Assembly: GCA_964636985.1 (NCBI GenBank)
Contig: CAZWSX010000025.1
Coordinates: 55,191-119,190 of the forward strand
DNA length: 64,000 nt
DNA from: CAZWSX01 sp964636985
GTDB taxonomy: Bacteria > Planctomycetota > Planctomycetia > Pirellulales > Pirellulaceae
Direction of reading: 5' to 3'
The notes below the pieces were generated by a model. That model made no database searches. It saw nothing but the letters and a program-made list of their open reading frames with translations, and was not told where the DNA came from. Position 1 is the stretch's first letter. The number at the start of each line of letters is the position of its first letter. This document shows positions 26,842-35,599 of the stretch, piece by piece. Position numbers and translations under genes: made by a program.

Positions 26842-27635
26842 CGATCAACTCCAATCGAGCTCTTAGTCTCTGCCGCTTGCGCGGCAACGCCTGGCGTGTA
26901 TTGGTAGCCGGAGCCAAATTTCTCTTTGCGAAGTTTCGCCAGCAGTTCCGCAATCTGTTTGTGAGTGGGACCCGTCGCGCTGATAATGAGAGAGTGATTC
27001 AGCGGAAATGGCGAGATCCGTCCGGGTCCACCTGCTTTCTCCCAACTATCGGGCGAGCAGGTTTCGACAATCATGACCATCAATGTGTCATAGTCGGCTC
27101 TCCCTGAATCAGGATCGATCACGAGATCGTCCACCGAGTACGTCTTGGGCGTTGCTTTCGATGCAGCGTTGGCGAAACGGTTCTGAGCAGCTCCCGGTGT
27201 GAATTGGTAGTTAGGGCCGTACTTTTCGAGCCGCAGCTGCGCTAGCAACTCAGCGACGTCATCGTGGGCAATCTCGTTTCCCCTGATGATGAAAGAATAG
27301 TTCAGGGGAAACGGCGAGATTCGTCCGGAACCTGGTTCTTCCCATGTGCCAGGCACGCATTTCTGTGTGATCTTTTTCATCAGCCCGTCGAAGTCGGCTG
27401 CTACACCTCCTCGAGTCTTAGTCGGATCAGGGTCGTTGACGTCGAAAAGTAAATCATCGACGTAGTACGTTTTGGTGTACGTCGCCAACTTGTTCAGCGT
27501 CGTCACCACTCCTCGCCGGTGTCCGCGAAGATCGCCCGCGAGATAACAGCAAATGCAGGCCATCAGCGCCATGAGCATTCCCAGGGAGAACCGCATATAG
27601 CGGCGAGGTTTGCCGTCACCAAGGTTCGTATTCAT
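26838..27635 (-). CDS. single-pass membrane protein with two secretin-associated-like domains (array member 3)
   Basis: This 265-residue protein has an N-terminal anchor (RFSLGMLMALMACICCYLAG) and two domain copies, at about residues 48-135 and 160-250. Each runs KTYYVDDL or KTYSVDDL, an Asp-rich linker, then W-EEPGSGRISPFPLNYS or WEKAGGPGRISPFPLNHS, and ends in a helix (H-x-x-I/V-A-E-L-L-A-Q/K-L-R). The GRISPFPLN-S core followed by such a helix resembles the domain preceding secretin-type proteins in planctomycetes. The second half should be in the periplasm. Start ATG 27635 follows GGGAGTTGAGCG. Confidence 0.75.
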   Translation of the reverse strand: MNTNLGDGKPRRYMRFSLGMLMALMACICCYLAGDLRGHRRGVVTTLNKLATYTKTYYVDDLLFDVNDPDPTKTRGGVAADFDGLMKKITQKCVPGTWEEPGSGRISPFPLNYSFIIRGNEIAHDDVAELLAQLRLEKYGPNYQFTPGAAQNRFANAASKATPKTYSVDDLVIDPDSGRADYDTLMVMIVETCSPDSWEKAGGPGRISPFPLNHSLIISATGPTHKQIAELLAKLRKEKFGSGYQYTPGVAAQAAETKSSIGVDR

Positions 27636-27667
27636 CGCTCAACTCCCTTCGCATTTGGTTGCTGCAA

Positions 27668-28459
27668 TTACTCTTCGATTTCGGCCGATGCAGGCATCAC
27701 GTTTGCGGTCCGCGACTTGATCCTGCGCAATTGCGCCAAGATGTCTGCGACCGCCTGATGAACGATGGGCGTTGTATCGATGTCGACGACTTCCTCGGAC
27801 GTGCGTGCACTGATCGTCGAGTTGCCGCTCGGGCCCCACTCCGTTGGTGCGATGGTCCGCTTGATGAAGTTGACCACGCTATCGACGTCTGCTTCATCGG
27901 ATTCCGAAATTTGCTTCGGAGCATCGGGACCGACAAGATCGGAAACGTAGTAGGCTCGCTTGATGGTTCCCAGCTTCGCCTTGGCGATCGCGTCTTGCAT
28001 CTCGCCCGGCAAGTGAGCTTCAAACTCGGCGCCAAACTTTTCCGTGCGCAGCTTTGTCAACAACTCATCAATCTCGCGGTGGACAAGATCGTTCGCGCTG
28101 ACGATTAGAGACAAGTTGAGGGGAAACGGCGAGATTCGCCCAGGACCGCCCGTACCCTCCCAGGTATCAGCCGAGCATTGTTTTTGGATCTTGTTCATCA
28201 AAGTGTCGAAATCGGCTTGCACACCGCCTCCAGCACCGCCTGGCCCACCCTTTCCTGGCTTTGTGACGGTGACGAGATCTTCCACGTAATACGTTTTGGT
28301 GAATGCGGGGAACTTGCGCATCAGCGTCCGGGTCGCGTGTCGCTGGCCCAGGATGTTTCCACCAAGAAAGCAGCAGACGCACGCAACCAGTGCGAGCAAC
28401 ATTCCCAGTGAGAACCGAAAACGGCGCCGAGGTTGGTTCCCAGACTGATTCGCGTCCAT
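27668..28459 (-). CDS. single-pass membrane protein with two secretin-associated-like domains (array member 2)
   Basis: This 263-residue paralogue has the same anchor (FRFSLGMLLALVACVCC). Copy 1 is canonical (TKTYYVEDLVTV, a Gly-rich linker GKGGPGGAGGGV, WEGTGGPGRISPFPLNLS, VHREIDELLTKLR). Copy 2 is divergent: it keeps KRAYYVSDLVG, IAPTEWGPSGNSTISA and VHQAVADILAQLRR but replaces PFPLN with an unrelated stretch. Start ATG 28459 is preceded by TGGAGTCGATTC. It is separated from member 3 by 32 bases and from member 1 by 52 bases, so the array is probably one operon. Confidence 0.75.
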   Translation of the reverse strand: MDANQSGNQPRRRFRFSLGMLLALVACVCCFLGGNILGQRHATRTLMRKFPAFTKTYYVEDLVTVTKPGKGGPGGAGGGVQADFDTLMNKIQKQCSADTWEGTGGPGRISPFPLNLSLIVSANDLVHREIDELLTKLRTEKFGAEFEAHLPGEMQDAIAKAKLGTIKRAYYVSDLVGPDAPKQISESDEADVDSVVNFIKRTIAPTEWGPSGNSTISARTSEEVVDIDTTPIVHQAVADILAQLRRIKSRTANVMPASAEIEE

Positions 28460-28511
28460 GAATCGACTCCATTCGATGTTTCAGTGCTTCCGTGAACGAC
28501 TCGTTTCGATT

Positions 28512-29303
28512 TCAATCGTTTTGTGGTTTCATTTTCTTCTGCTCCGCCCTGGCTGCGAGGGCCTCCGCGACAGCACCTGACTTGACCTGGTAATCAGGTC
28601 CAAACCGTTCAGTGCGGAGCTGCGTCAAGAACTCCGAAATCTGTTTATGCGCTAGCTCATCGGCATGGATGATAAGCGAGTAGTTGAGCGGAAATGGCGA
28701 TATTCGTCCCGGGCCTCCGGCCGCTTCCCAAAAGTCAGGCGAACAGGTCTCGACGATCTTGGTCATCAAGCCGTTGAAGTCGACGTATACTTGCCCTGTC
28801 TCCGACTCGCCTTCAATCAGCAAGTCGTCCACGTAGTAGGTCCTCGTGTATGTCGCGAGTGCAGGTGGCGGAGCGCCTTGAGGAACGAAATGGTAGTCGG
28901 AGCCGAATTTTTCTCTCCGGAGTTCCGCCACTAAGTTGGCAACTTGCTGGTGGACGACACTATCGGCATCGATACGCAGAGAGTCGTTGGCCGGGGACGT
29001 CGTCATTTTACCGGGGCCACCTGCGCCGTCCCAAAACTCGGGCGAGCATCTTTGCTTGATCGTCGCGATGAGAGGTGCATAGTCGACAACCGCGCCATCA
29101 CCGTTCGACTGCGCGGCCAAATCGTCGGCATAGTAGGTGGCGGTGTACGTGGGAACTCTCTCCCACATCGCCGCCGTCGCCGAGCGATGTCCGCGCATGT
29201 TTCCTGCAAGAAAGCAACAAACGCAGGTGATGAAGATCAACATCATGCCCAGCGAGAACCGGAAGTAACGCCGCGGTTGGCTCCCAGAAGAATCCCTGTC
29301 CAT
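28512..29303 (-). CDS. single-pass membrane protein with two secretin-associated-like domains (array member 1)
   Basis: This 263-residue protein is the first gene of the array. The anchor is FRFSLGMMLIFITCVCC. Copy 1 is less conserved (WDGAGGPGKMTTSPANDS, VHQQVANLVAELRR) and copy 2 is canonical (WEAAGGPGRISPFPLNYS, HKQISEFLTQLR), each led by YYADDL or YYVDDLL. The C-terminus is short and charged. Start ATG 29303 follows TGGAGTCGCTCG. The promoter of the array should lie in the 157-base gap to the divergent DUF1501 gene. Confidence 0.75.
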   Translation of the reverse strand: MDRDSSGSQPRRYFRFSLGMMLIFITCVCCFLAGNMRGHRSATAAMWERVPTYTATYYADDLAAQSNGDGAVVDYAPLIATIKQRCSPEFWDGAGGPGKMTTSPANDSLRIDADSVVHQQVANLVAELRREKFGSDYHFVPQGAPPPALATYTRTYYVDDLLIEGESETGQVYVDFNGLMTKIVETCSPDFWEAAGGPGRISPFPLNYSLIIHADELAHKQISEFLTQLRTERFGPDYQVKSGAVAEALAARAEQKKMKPQND

Positions 29304-29460
29304 CGAGCGACTCCATTCAAGTCCGTTATGCCATCCAAACTTTGGGCGTCATTCTGCCCGATTTGGCCCGCCCGTGTCTATTTCGAGTTTGCATCGATCA
29401 AGCTGGCTTGATACGTTATAGGAACCTCTAAGACCGGTTCCTGCCTGGGAGGCCCCACCG

Positions 29461-30831
29461 ATGCTCAAGATTCTCGAGCCCGTTCATCCGCGAGCGAACA
29501 GCAGCTTTTGCGACGGCGTTTCGCGTCGCGGGTTCCTCCAGGTCGGGGCACTTGGAGCGGCGGGGCTTACTTTGCCGCAACTCTTCGCGAGCGAAGCGGC
29601 AGCGGGCCTGAAGAACTCGGTCAAGTCGGTGATTCTGGTCTACCTGGTGGGCGGCCCTCCTCACCAAGATCTGGTCGACCTCAAGCCCGACGCTCCCATC
29701 GAGTACGCCGGCCCGTGGCGCCCGATCAAAACGAACGTGCAAGGCATCGAGATTTGCGAACTCCTGCCGATGATGTCCAAGATGATGGACAAGTTCGCCA
29801 TCATCCGCTCGCTGTGCGACGCGCAGGCCGATCACGATGCCGTGCAGTGCTACACCGGCCGCACCCGCGCCGGGCGCATCCCCAACGGCGGCTGGCCTCA
29901 ACTCGGTTCGGCCGCGGCAAAGGTGCTGGGGCCGGCGCATCCTTCGACGCCCCCCTTCGTCAGCCTTTGTTATCCCTGCACGCACGGCCCCTACAACGAA
30001 GCGGGCCCGGGCTACTTGGGCGCGGCTTGGTCGGGCTTTCGCCCGCTGGCTGAAACAAAACAAGACATGATCCTGCAAGGGATCACGACCGATCGGCTTT
30101 CCGACCGACAAGCGATCCTTTCGAGCGTCGACCGCTTCCGCCGTGAGACCGACCGCTCGGGCGCGATGCACGGTCTCGATGCCTTTACCAAGCAAGCGAT
30201 GGGCGTGCTGACTTCGTCGAAGTTGGCTGAGGCGCTTGATCTATCGAAAGAGGACCAAAAGACTCGCGAGCGCTACGGCTCTGGCGACCCCACGATCTTC
30301 ATGGACGAAAACGGCGCCCCGCGCGTCCCGCAGAGTTTCCTCGCCGCTCGGCGATTGATCGAAGCGGGTGCTCGCGTGGTCACACTTAACTACAGCAAAT
30401 GGGACTGGCACGGCGGTCCGTACAATACGATCTTCAATCGCGAGAAGGAAGATTTCCCCGTTTTCGATCAAGGGCTCAGTGCCTTGATCGAGGATCTGCA
30501 CGAGCGCGGCTTGTCCGACGACACCATGGTGCTGGTGTGGGGCGAATTCGGCCGCACGCCTAAGATCAGCGATATCGTCGGGCGCGACCACTGGCCGCGC
30601 GTCGCTTGCGCCTTGATGGCCGGCGGCGGCTTGCGAACCGGCCAGATCATCGGCGCGACCGATCGCTTAGGAGGCGAGCCAATCGATCGCCCCGTGAAGT
30701 TCCAGGAAGTTTTCGCGACCCTCTACCGGCACCTCGGAATCGATGTTCGAGCGACCACGCTCACCGACTTGGCGGGTCGCCCGCAGTACCTGGTGGACGA
30801 CGGAATCGAAGCCATCCGCGAGCTGATTTAG
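29461..30831 (+). CDS. DUF1501 domain protein, Tat-exported
   Basis: This 456-residue protein has a twin-arginine signal (SRRGFLQVGALGAAGLTLPQ, RR at residues 22-23) and the DUF1501 body of the alkaline-phosphatase-like superfamily. Typical blocks are SVILVYLVGGPPHQDLVDLKP, KMMDKFAIIRSLCD and MVLVWGEFGRTPKI, followed by GRDHWPR. In planctomycetes such genes usually pair with DUF1549/DUF1553 cytochrome-like genes; here no partner is adjacent. GGGAGG stands eight bases before the ATG. It converges with the PDZ gene, 19 bases between ends. Confidence 0.93.
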   Translation: MLKILEPVHPRANSSFCDGVSRRGFLQVGALGAAGLTLPQLFASEAAAGLKNSVKSVILVYLVGGPPHQDLVDLKPDAPIEYAGPWRPIKTNVQGIEICELLPMMSKMMDKFAIIRSLCDAQADHDAVQCYTGRTRAGRIPNGGWPQLGSAAAKVLGPAHPSTPPFVSLCYPCTHGPYNEAGPGYLGAAWSGFRPLAETKQDMILQGITTDRLSDRQAILSSVDRFRRETDRSGAMHGLDAFTKQAMGVLTSSKLAEALDLSKEDQKTRERYGSGDPTIFMDENGAPRVPQSFLAARRLIEAGARVVTLNYSKWDWHGGPYNTIFNREKEDFPVFDQGLSALIEDLHERGLSDDTMVLVWGEFGRTPKISDIVGRDHWPRVACALMAGGGLRTGQIIGATDRLGGEPIDRPVKFQEVFATLYRHLGIDVRATTLTDLAGRPQYLVDDGIEAIRELI

Positions 30832-30850
30832 CCTCGTCCTTTATCCAGCA

Positions 30851-31945
30851 CTATTCCCGGATTTCCGGGCGACGAATGGGCTCGCGCCGGATTCGCTCGA
30901 TCTCGTCGCGCAAGCTCTTGATCTCTTGCCTGAGCGACTCGATGTTGGCCGGCCTTTCGCGGAGCTCAAGGCGTTCCCGTTTCTCTGCTTCGCGCCGATC
31001 TAGTTCACGTTGATCGCGGAGCGCGCGCTCCAGGTTGCTCATGCCGTCCAGCACTTCGCGCTGTATTGCTTTGGCGTCGTCACTTTGCAGAGCCTTGATC
31101 CCCTCTCGCACGCGATCCTTGAGCGACCTCGTGACTTCGTCGATGGCCGAATCGATCACCGACTCGATCTCGTTGAAATCTATCGACCTGATCGTTTCTT
31201 CGTAAGCCTTTTGCGCCTCTTGCAAATGATCGGCCGCAACTTTGCGCTCCTCGGTGATAGCTCGCTCTAGTTCCCTGATCCACTCATGGGCCTGCGATAG
31301 GTCCGTTGGAGGAAGAACCGGTTGCGCAGGTTTGGGGATTACTGGCACAGGAATGGCGGGAGTCGCGGGCGTTGCGTTTGGCAACGCAGGTGTGAGCGAT
31401 GGAACTTCGATCGACCGAGTTCCAGGCGGAGCGATCACGATTCGCGCAGCGGGCGCTGGTTTGGCACTCTCGGGACGTTTTTCGGGCGTTAGACGCATGC
31501 CGAATCGGTTCCCCTTGCGGACGATTATGAACGTGATTGGCTCTCCTTTGGACTGCGAAAGGACGCGGAAGATGTCCTCCTGGCTATTCACCGCAGCGCC
31601 GTTGGCGGACATCAAAATATCGTGCTTCTGGAGGCCCGCTTTTTGTGCAGGACCTTTGTCGATCACTTCGATCACCGCCAACCCGCTGGGAATACCGAGT
31701 TGGGCCTTGGTGACCTCGGAGACAGCATCCAGGTGGAGGCCGATCCAATGGTCGGGCACACTTTGTTCTGTTGGCACAACGGGCGCGGCGCCGGCATCCG
31801 CAGGCGCAACAACAGGGGGCGGCGAAGGCCCTTCGTCCAAGATGACGATGGCCTCGGGTACTTCTTGCGCCACGGCGACGAACGGGGCTGTACCGCACAT
31901 CGCAACAGCAACTCGCGCGAGCCAGAGGGGGACGCGGCGATTCAT
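30851..31945 (-). CDS. secreted PDZ-domain protein with C-terminal coiled coil
   Basis: The ATG at 31945 (364 residues) is chosen over GTG 31951 because GGAG sits seven bases upstream. A signal peptide (RVPLWLARVAVAMCGTAPFV, cut near VAQ-E) is followed by a Pro/Ala-rich linker. A PDZ domain occupies about residues 65-150 (DHWIGLHLDAVSEVTKAQL, LAVIEVIDKGPAQKAGLQ, DILMSANGAAVNSQEDI). A long helical, highly charged region from about residue 225 to the end (Glu/Arg-rich) should form a coiled coil. No protease domain is seen, so it is more likely an adaptor or scaffold in the periplasm. Confidence 0.8.
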   Translation of the reverse strand: MNRRVPLWLARVAVAMCGTAPFVAVAQEVPEAIVILDEGPSPPPVVAPADAGAAPVVPTEQSVPDHWIGLHLDAVSEVTKAQLGIPSGLAVIEVIDKGPAQKAGLQKHDILMSANGAAVNSQEDIFRVLSQSKGEPITFIIVRKGNRFGMRLTPEKRPESAKPAPAARIVIAPPGTRSIEVPSLTPALPNATPATPAIPVPVIPKPAQPVLPPTDLSQAHEWIRELERAITEERKVAADHLQEAQKAYEETIRSIDFNEIESVIDSAIDEVTRSLKDRVREGIKALQSDDAKAIQREVLDGMSNLERALRDQRELDRREAEKRERLELRERPANIESLRQEIKSLRDEIERIRREPIRRPEIRE

Positions 31946-32353
31946 ATTCACTCTCCGTAGGAAGTCAGGAAAAGGGTTGGGCCCGGTTTAAGGAATCTCG
32001 CCGGTCCTTGAAACAGACGATGGCCAATCGTCGGAGAGATTCCCAGTACATGTATTCGTTGGCCTTCTGTTTCCTTGGAAAATGGCTGCGAGATTACGCA
32101 TAAAAACTTGAATATATTGACCGAAGTTAATGCGAAGTATGGTAACCCCCGTCGCCATGTCTCCTGATGGCGCATTTCTGTCCGATATCCCGTTGCGTGG
32201 TGAAGAGGATGTGCATTTTGCGGCTAATTCGGTGTGTTAGATCAGCTCAAACTCTGGTTTGAGTGCGATCGAAAAGATACATTCGTCTAAACCTCCCCCA
32301 TATAGACGATGCCTGCCTCGCTTCTCTCCGATCTACTCCACAGGAATTTCGCC
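31946..32353. other. divergent intergenic region, no gene seen
   Basis: About 400 bases separate the divergent PDZ and NTF2-like genes. The centre (32080-32150) is locally A+T-rich, with TTGAATATATTGACCG near 32108 and TATGG at 32138, which may belong to promoters; spacing is not good enough to call one. No small frame here looks like a gene. Confidence 0.5.
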
Positions 32354-32872
32354 ATGCACATATTGGCGGAAATCGAAACCACGTCGCTCGAACCGGACCC
32401 CCTTTCGGCGTTCGCCGAAGCCATCGAATGCAAGCTTCTCGCGGGTGACGACGATCCCTCGTCGCGCTCCAAGAAGCAGCAATGTTTGGCGGTGGTCATG
32501 GAGACCTTTCGCGCCATCTTCAGCGGCGAATACGCCAAGCTCGAAACCGTTCTCACCGACGATGCCGAGTTCGTAACCTACGGCCCCGAACAAATGCCGA
32601 TGGTCGGCCGCGTGGTCGGCTGGCAGGCCATCATCAGGCGCGTGATCGAGAACTTTGCCGGCGTCACCGATCAAAAGGTCGAAGTCATTGATGCCGTAGG
32701 GCAAGTCGACCGGCTCTCGCTGCTGCTGCACGAGACAGGGCGAATGTGCGCCACAGGCAAGACGTACGACGTCCACGTCACGCAGTGGTTTCGCCTGCAC
32801 GAGGGGCGAGTCGCCTGCATTCGCCAGGTGGTCGATACCTACTCGCTTTGCACTGCCAAAGCAGAAGCTTGA
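32354..32872 (+). CDS. SnoaL/NTF2-like domain protein
   Basis: ATG 32354 is chosen because AGGAA lies seven bases upstream, although the frame is open from 32309. The 172-residue product has the NTF2-like cone fold signature of SnoaL-type proteins: VMETFRAIFSGEYAKLETVLTDDAEFVTYG, a GRVVGWQAIIRRV helix, then strands ending in VTQWFRLHEGRVACIRQVVDTY. Family members range from steroid isomerases to ligand-binding proteins; no catalytic residue pattern is decisive here. It converges with the serine hydrolase gene, 21 bases apart. Confidence 0.7.
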   Translation: MHILAEIETTSLEPDPLSAFAEAIECKLLAGDDDPSSRSKKQQCLAVVMETFRAIFSGEYAKLETVLTDDAEFVTYGPEQMPMVGRVVGWQAIIRRVIENFAGVTDQKVEVIDAVGQVDRLSLLLHETGRMCATGKTYDVHVTQWFRLHEGRVACIRQVVDTYSLCTAKAEA

Positions 32873-32893
32873 ATCGAGCTTCCGCAAGCAGAC

Positions 32894-34597
32894 TCAGTTC
32901 CCTTTCATGCGCGTGAAGCGCATGTTTCCCAAAACGACGGCCGATGCCGGTAGTGCCGGATCGCCGTCGAATTCCAAGTACTCATCGGTGTACATGCCGA
33001 GCGGCATTTGGAACGTCTGCCGCGTCACCGGTTTGAGCCGATAGTCGACCATGTTCTCGGTCATCGCATAGAGGTGGCCATTTCGCACGGTCACAACCAG
33101 CGGAATGAACGCAGGGCCATAGCCGCCGACGAGGTGCTTCCACGAGGGGGGAGCCGTGTCGTGCGTCGTCACCCGCGAAAACTGTTGCAGGCCCAACTTA
33201 AAACCTTTGATTTCGCCCGACTCGCTTTGTTCGAAGGTGGCCGCACTATCGGCCTCGATCCGGCTGTTCACCAGAAACGTGGTCGGTGAAGTAGGCGAAA
33301 AGCGAGCCGGTTGCCCTGAGATATTCCCGACCAGTTTTCCATCGGCCACTTCGAGGTGCGCCCAGTAACTTTCGGACTCGTACTCACCGGCAAACCGTGC
33401 CAGGTCGGTCGCCGGCATTTCCACAACGGGCGCCGCAGGCGTAACAGAATCGCCTGTTTTGGCCGCGTTCAGCCGCCCCAGGGCGTCGAGCGCGATCTTC
33501 GAGATCCGGCCGTTGGCGATATCTTCGTTCCCCAACACAATCGCGCCGACCTTGCTCTCAGGAAGGAAGAGGAGCGAGCAGCTGTAGCCGTAGACGGCTC
33601 CGTTGTGGCTGACCATTTTACGATTGGCCAGTTTGCCGACATTGAACCCCAGGCCGAATCCGGTGTCGTTTTCCGTGAGTTGCGGCCGCCACATTTCCTG
33701 GAGTGTTTCGGGTTTCAGGATTTGCCGCTCGCCTACACGGCCGTCGGCTGCCAGCATCGATACGAAACGTGCCAAATGCTCGGCCGAGGCGAATAAGTTC
33801 CCCGCCGGGATCGTTCCCAAATCGAAAAGGGGCGCCCGCTCCTCGCGAAAGACATACCGATTGGGATCGCTTGCATCGAGATGCGCAATCCGCATGTTGG
33901 CCGGCAGGATGCGTTGCCGATCGACTTCGGCGATCGTCCAACCGGCGCCTTTCATCCCCAACGGCGATAGCAATTGCTCTCGCTGAAGCGACTCAAACGA
34001 TTGGTTGGTCACCTTCGCCCCGATCCAGCCCGAGAGCGCGATCCCGATGTTCGAGTAGCGCGTCTTGGCATTGGGCGCGGTTGCCAAGGGACAATCGACC
34101 ATGCTGTCGATTGTTGCATCGAGCGAGGGCTGTTCCCCATCGAAGTAGCCGCCGCACGATGCCTCGCGCGGCAGTCCCGAGCGGTGGCACAAGACTTGGC
34201 GAAGCGTCGGCTCCGGTCCGCCGGGAAATGGATTCACGCCCCACTTAGCGCCGGCGTAGCGCGAGAGCGGCGCATCGAGATCGATTTGCCCTTTCTCGAC
34301 GAGTTGCATGATCGAAACGGCGTTGAACAGTTTCGAGATCGAGCCGACGCGGAACAAACTCTCCTTCGTGGCGTCGCCGTACGCTTGGGAGTAGACAATC
34401 TTCTGATCGTCAACGAGCGCGATCGAAATCCCCGTGATGCCGTAATCGGCCATCTCTTTGGCAACCAGGTCATCAATGGCTTTGGTCATCGCGGATTCGA
34501 CTTCAATCGATTGCGCCACCGTATGTGTTCCCAAAAGGCAGAAACCGAGGGTTCCCACAAAAACAAAGAAGCATCGCACAGACCAGGGACATTTCAT
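32894..34597 (-). CDS. secreted serine hydrolase, beta-lactamase class C/PBP-like
   Basis: ATG 34597 gives 567 residues with a signal peptide (CFFVFVGTLGFCLLGTHTVA, cut near AQS). The SxxK motif is in VGSISKLFNAV (Ser86, Lys89), and a Tyr motif follows in KTRYSNIGIALSG. These define the beta-lactamase/DD-peptidase (PF00144) family, here probably an esterase or peptidase rather than a resistance enzyme. After the catalytic domain (to about residue 400) there is an additional C-terminal beta-rich region (LARFAGEYESESYWAHLEV). The frame upstream to 34723 has no signal-like start and is rejected. Confidence 0.85.
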   Translation of the reverse strand: MKCPWSVRCFFVFVGTLGFCLLGTHTVAQSIEVESAMTKAIDDLVAKEMADYGITGISIALVDDQKIVYSQAYGDATKESLFRVGSISKLFNAVSIMQLVEKGQIDLDAPLSRYAGAKWGVNPFPGGPEPTLRQVLCHRSGLPREASCGGYFDGEQPSLDATIDSMVDCPLATAPNAKTRYSNIGIALSGWIGAKVTNQSFESLQREQLLSPLGMKGAGWTIAEVDRQRILPANMRIAHLDASDPNRYVFREERAPLFDLGTIPAGNLFASAEHLARFVSMLAADGRVGERQILKPETLQEMWRPQLTENDTGFGLGFNVGKLANRKMVSHNGAVYGYSCSLLFLPESKVGAIVLGNEDIANGRISKIALDALGRLNAAKTGDSVTPAAPVVEMPATDLARFAGEYESESYWAHLEVADGKLVGNISGQPARFSPTSPTTFLVNSRIEADSAATFEQSESGEIKGFKLGLQQFSRVTTHDTAPPSWKHLVGGYGPAFIPLVVTVRNGHLYAMTENMVDYRLKPVTRQTFQMPLGMYTDEYLEFDGDPALPASAVVLGNMRFTRMKGN

Positions 34598-34637
34598 GTC
34601 TAGCACCAACCCGTCGAGTTGAAGGACTTGTCTTCGC

Positions 34638-35531
34638 TTAGCTGAAAATGCGGCGCATCGACTCCAAATGCTTCGGCACGGCCACGAAGGGATCCTCTTC
34701 GGCCTCGTATTCCAGGACCACATAGCCGCGATAGTTCGCTGCTCTTAAGATTTTCGCGACCCGCTCCAAGTCGGCTGGTTCCCTTCGCCCTCGGGGGAAG
34801 ACCTCGACCTTCAGCTGCGCATTGACCGCGTAGGGAGCAATCTGTTCGAGCGAAGCATACGGATCGGCAGTTTGGAAATTGCCACCGTCGAAATTGACGC
34901 CAAACCAGGGTGATTTCTCCACGCCGTTCACAATCTTGAGCATCAGCTCAGGCGTGGCGGTGATCCCGCCGTGATTCTCCAGGGCCAGGATCACTCCTTC
35001 TTCGGCCGCGTAGGCCAGCGATTGCTCGATCCCCTTGATGCAGTTGGCAATGGCCATGTCGTTCGACATCCCAGGCGGAACGTTCCCGGCGAAGATGCGA
35101 ATGCATGGCGCGCCCATGATCGCGGCGTATTCGATCCACTTGCGCGTGTGCGCCAGCGACTTTTCCCGCTCCGGTCCTTCGGGCAAGCAAAAATCGTTGG
35201 CGATCGCCGTTCCCGAAATATCAAGCCCCAAACGGTGCGTCAGTTGTTTGAGATGGATCAGGTAGTTGCGATCGAAGTCCTTCGGAAAGTAATAGCTCGT
35301 CAGTTCGACGCCATCGACGTTCCACTCGCTGCACTGGCGAATGAAATCTTCCAGCGTCCACTTGGGATCGTCATCTTGAAGGGCTTGCCGGAACGAATAA
35401 GCCGCCACGCTGATTTTCGAACGGCGATGGTCCCGCGATTCATCGGCCAACGAGTTTTGCGTGCGAAACGCCGTGCCGGCCAGGACCGCGACGCCAGCTC
35501 CTAGAACACAACGACGACTGGGATGAGACAT
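34638..35531 (-). CDS. sugar phosphate isomerase/epimerase with Tat signal
   Basis: ATG 35531 gives 297 residues starting with a twin-arginine-like signal (MSHPSRRCVLGAGVAVLAGT). The rest is a TIM-barrel isomerase/epimerase: ISVAAYSFRQAL, DGVELTSYYFP, VILALENHGGITATPEL, WFGVNFDGGNF and GYVVLEYEAEEDPF, with the usual Glu/Asp/His metal positions. Exported members of this family are common in planctomycetes. It is on the same strand as the serine hydrolase, 40 bases upstream, so the two may be co-expressed; substrate unknown. Confidence 0.85.
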   Translation of the reverse strand: MSHPSRRCVLGAGVAVLAGTAFRTQNSLADESRDHRRSKISVAAYSFRQALQDDDPKWTLEDFIRQCSEWNVDGVELTSYYFPKDFDRNYLIHLKQLTHRLGLDISGTAIANDFCLPEGPEREKSLAHTRKWIEYAAIMGAPCIRIFAGNVPPGMSNDMAIANCIKGIEQSLAYAAEEGVILALENHGGITATPELMLKIVNGVEKSPWFGVNFDGGNFQTADPYASLEQIAPYAVNAQLKVEVFPRGRREPADLERVAKILRAANYRGYVVLEYEAEEDPFVAVPKHLESMRRIFS

Positions 35532-35599
35532 GGCAAGACTCCAGAAAGTCGGGGACGAGGGCCGCATAGTGCCGGCATACCTATTCTACTTCGGGAGCA

